NCBI GenBank assembly: GCA_017383125.1
Contig: JAFNYY010000114.1
Coordinates: 1-40,694, forward strand
Origin: Schwartzia sp. (in: firmicutes)
GTDB lineage: Bacteria; Bacillota; Negativicutes; Selenomonadales; Selenomonadaceae
Length of the DNA: 40,694 nucleotides
Reading direction: 5' to 3'
The translations under genes were made by a program, and so were the position numbers. The notes below the pieces were generated by a model, which saw only the letters and a list, made by a program, of their open reading frames with translations, had not been told where the DNA came from and did not search any database. Of this stretch, positions 39,402 to 40,694 are shown one piece after another. Each line of letters starts with the position of its first letter. Position 1 is the first letter of the stretch.

Positions 39402-40694
39402 ACCTGACTCGCTATTCCATCAAGAGACCAATCGGCATATCCATGATAGTATCCTTCTTCGTGGTGCTAGGTCTCTACAGCTATTATCTTATCGGCGTAG
39501 AGCTGCTGCCGGCTCTGAATACCCCCTTCGTCTCAATTTCGGTAAAGTACCCGGGTGCTAATGCCGAATCTATTGAGCAGCAGGTCATAAAGCCAATCGA
39601 GGATGCTCTGTCGGCGGTATCGGATGTCAAAAAAATGACATCAATAGCCAGCTATGAGCGCGCTCGTATAATGTTGGAGCTGGAGTTTTATGCCAATGCG
39701 GACTCGGCGGCCATTGACGCTACGAAAAAGGTAAACGCTATCCGCGGCAATCTGCCGGACGAGGTGGAGGAGCCTGTCGTCATCAAGCGAGACTTGAACG
39801 CCACACCTATCGTCGAGCTTGCAGTCACCTCAGACAGACCGCTGGCAGACATTTACTCCAAGACGGATAACACCTTTCAGGATATCATTCAGCAGGCCTC
39901 CGGCGTATCGGAGATAGAGCTGTACGGCGGTCGTGACAAGGAAATCGCCATCGAAGTCGATAAGGACAAGATGGCAGCCTACAAGCTCACCATGGCGGAT
40001 ATTGTCACCGCCCTGAAAAATGAAAACCAGCTGCTGCCCTCCGGCAGTATCTACACCGATACGAAGCAGTCCGATGTCCGTGTCATTGCCCAATACCTGA
40101 AGGCAAGGGATATCGAGGATATCGTGGTAAAGAACAGCGATGGCATCAGGATACCCTTTACCGCCTTTGCTACCGCCACGGAGAAGGAGGCTCGCGTTGC
40201 CCGCTATGCCCGCTTCAATGGGCAGGACACCGTTGCTCTCCGAATTTATAAGAACAGTGATGCCAACATCGTCGAGACGGCAAACAACATCGTAAAGCAG
40301 GTAGAGAAGCTCCGCCGTGAGTACAAGGACTACAACTTTACCATCATCCGAAACGATGCTGACTATGTAAACCGCTCCCTGCACAGCACCATCGGTACAC
40401 TTATTGAGGGTCTTATTACTACCGGTCTTACCCTCTTTGTTTTCCTCCGGGGCTGGCAGTCCACGGCAGCGGTTATGATTGCTATACCGACTTCCATCAT
40501 ATCCACATTCCTCATCATGTACATGGCCGGATTTACTTTCAACATGATGTCCCTGATGGGTATGACTCTCTGCATCGGTATTCTGGTAGATGACTCAATA
40601 GTTGTACTGGAAAATATCATCCGCCATCTGGAGATGGGGGAAAAGCCGGAGGAGGCAGCAGAGAACGGCCGAAACGAAATCGGCATGGCGGCTA
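39398..40694 (+). CDS. RND efflux pump, inner-membrane permease (partial)
   Basis: The first 432 codons of an AcrB/MexB-type pump, cut by the window end. MNLTRYSIKRPIGISMIVSFFVVLGLYSYYLI is the first membrane helix, and VELLPALNTPFVSISVKYPGANAESIEQQVIKPIEDALSAVSDVKKM is the family start of the pore domain. ASGVSEIELYGGRDKEIAIEVD, YKLTMADIVTALKNEN and RYARFNGQDTVALRIYKNSDANIVETANNI follow. After about residue 340 come the second helix group, TLIEGLITTGLTLFVFLRGWQST, MIAIPTSIISTFLIMYMAGFTFNMMSLMGMTLCIGILVDDSIVVLENI with the paired Asp of the proton relay. It is driven by proton uptake and coupled by ATGA to the fusion protein. Confidence 0.95.
   Translation, partial: MNLTRYSIKRPIGISMIVSFFVVLGLYSYYLIGVELLPALNTPFVSISVKYPGANAESIEQQVIKPIEDALSAVSDVKKMTSIASYERARIMLELEFYANADSAAIDATKKVNAIRGNLPDEVEEPVVIKRDLNATPIVELAVTSDRPLADIYSKTDNTFQDIIQQASGVSEIELYGGRDKEIAIEVDKDKMAAYKLTMADIVTALKNENQLLPSGSIYTDTKQSDVRVIAQYLKARDIEDIVVKNSDGIRIPFTAFATATEKEARVARYARFNGQDTVALRIYKNSDANIVETANNIVKQVEKLRREYKDYNFTIIRNDADYVNRSLHSTIGTLIEGLITTGLTLFVFLRGWQSTAAVMIAIPTSIISTFLIMYMAGFTFNMMSLMGMTLCIGILVDDSIVVLENIIRHLEMGEKPEEAAENGRNEIGMAA

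Overview
The window comes from a diderm Firmicute, most likely a gut or rumen member of the Negativicutes. Firmicute hallmarks are the order cysE-cysS-mrnC-thyX-rlmB-yacP-sigH, a cysteine T-box leader, and a BirA-type operator in front of bioDA. Outer-membrane hallmarks are the C-terminus of a beta-barrel protein ending in Phe at the left edge and an RND efflux pair at the right edge. The metabolism looks anaerobic (Dcu C4-dicarboxylate carrier, superoxide reductase, DapL route to lysine). I cannot fix the genus by reading. There are no rRNA or tRNA genes, no transposase and no CRISPR array.

Layout. 1-2300: end of a barrel protein, a dispersed palindromic repeat, a zeta-like toxin/antitoxin pair (minus) and class II aldolase (minus). 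2300-4600: a large divergent glutamine synthetase behind a strong promoter and a structured leader. 4900-5830: a 3-hydroxyacid dehydrogenase. 6000-10950: a 5-oxoproline/D-glutamate cluster (DUF4392, pxpB, pxpC, DUF1445, pxpA) interrupted by repeats. 11150-18750: Cys T-box, then cysE, cysS, mrnC, thyX, rlmB, rae1/yacP, a sigH-like sigma factor and an NSS transporter. 18900-20050: superoxide reductase and an orphan ECF S component. 20120-25620 (minus): a small membrane protein, a DUF4127 protein, gltX and dapL, with repeat clusters between them. 25890-30300: Dcu carrier, a decayed gene fragment, alaS. 30630-31210 (minus): a secreted protein. 31350-33520: bioD-bioA. 33660-36500: scpB, glpK, glpF. 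36600-40694: a secreted SGNH hydrolase, then a membrane fusion protein and a truncated RND pump.

How it fits together. Glutamine synthetase, PxpABC 5-oxoprolinase and the two D-glutamate-cyclase-type domains suggest active handling of glutamate, D-glutamate and 5-oxoproline. The two cyclase-type domains, fused in one mammalian mitochondrial protein, are separate genes here around pxpBC.

The least explained items are (i) two ~145-nt intergenic elements (22272-22416 and 30405-30550) that share a conserved core, a possible pseudoknot and stems that keep pairing although their sequence differs, which looks like an unrecognised structured RNA or folded DNA element; (ii) a glutamine synthetase leader with mutually exclusive hairpins; (iii) a family of palindromic repeats, one copy amplified into 62-bp tandem units ending on the dapL stop codon. 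All family assignments are from motif reading, with no database search.
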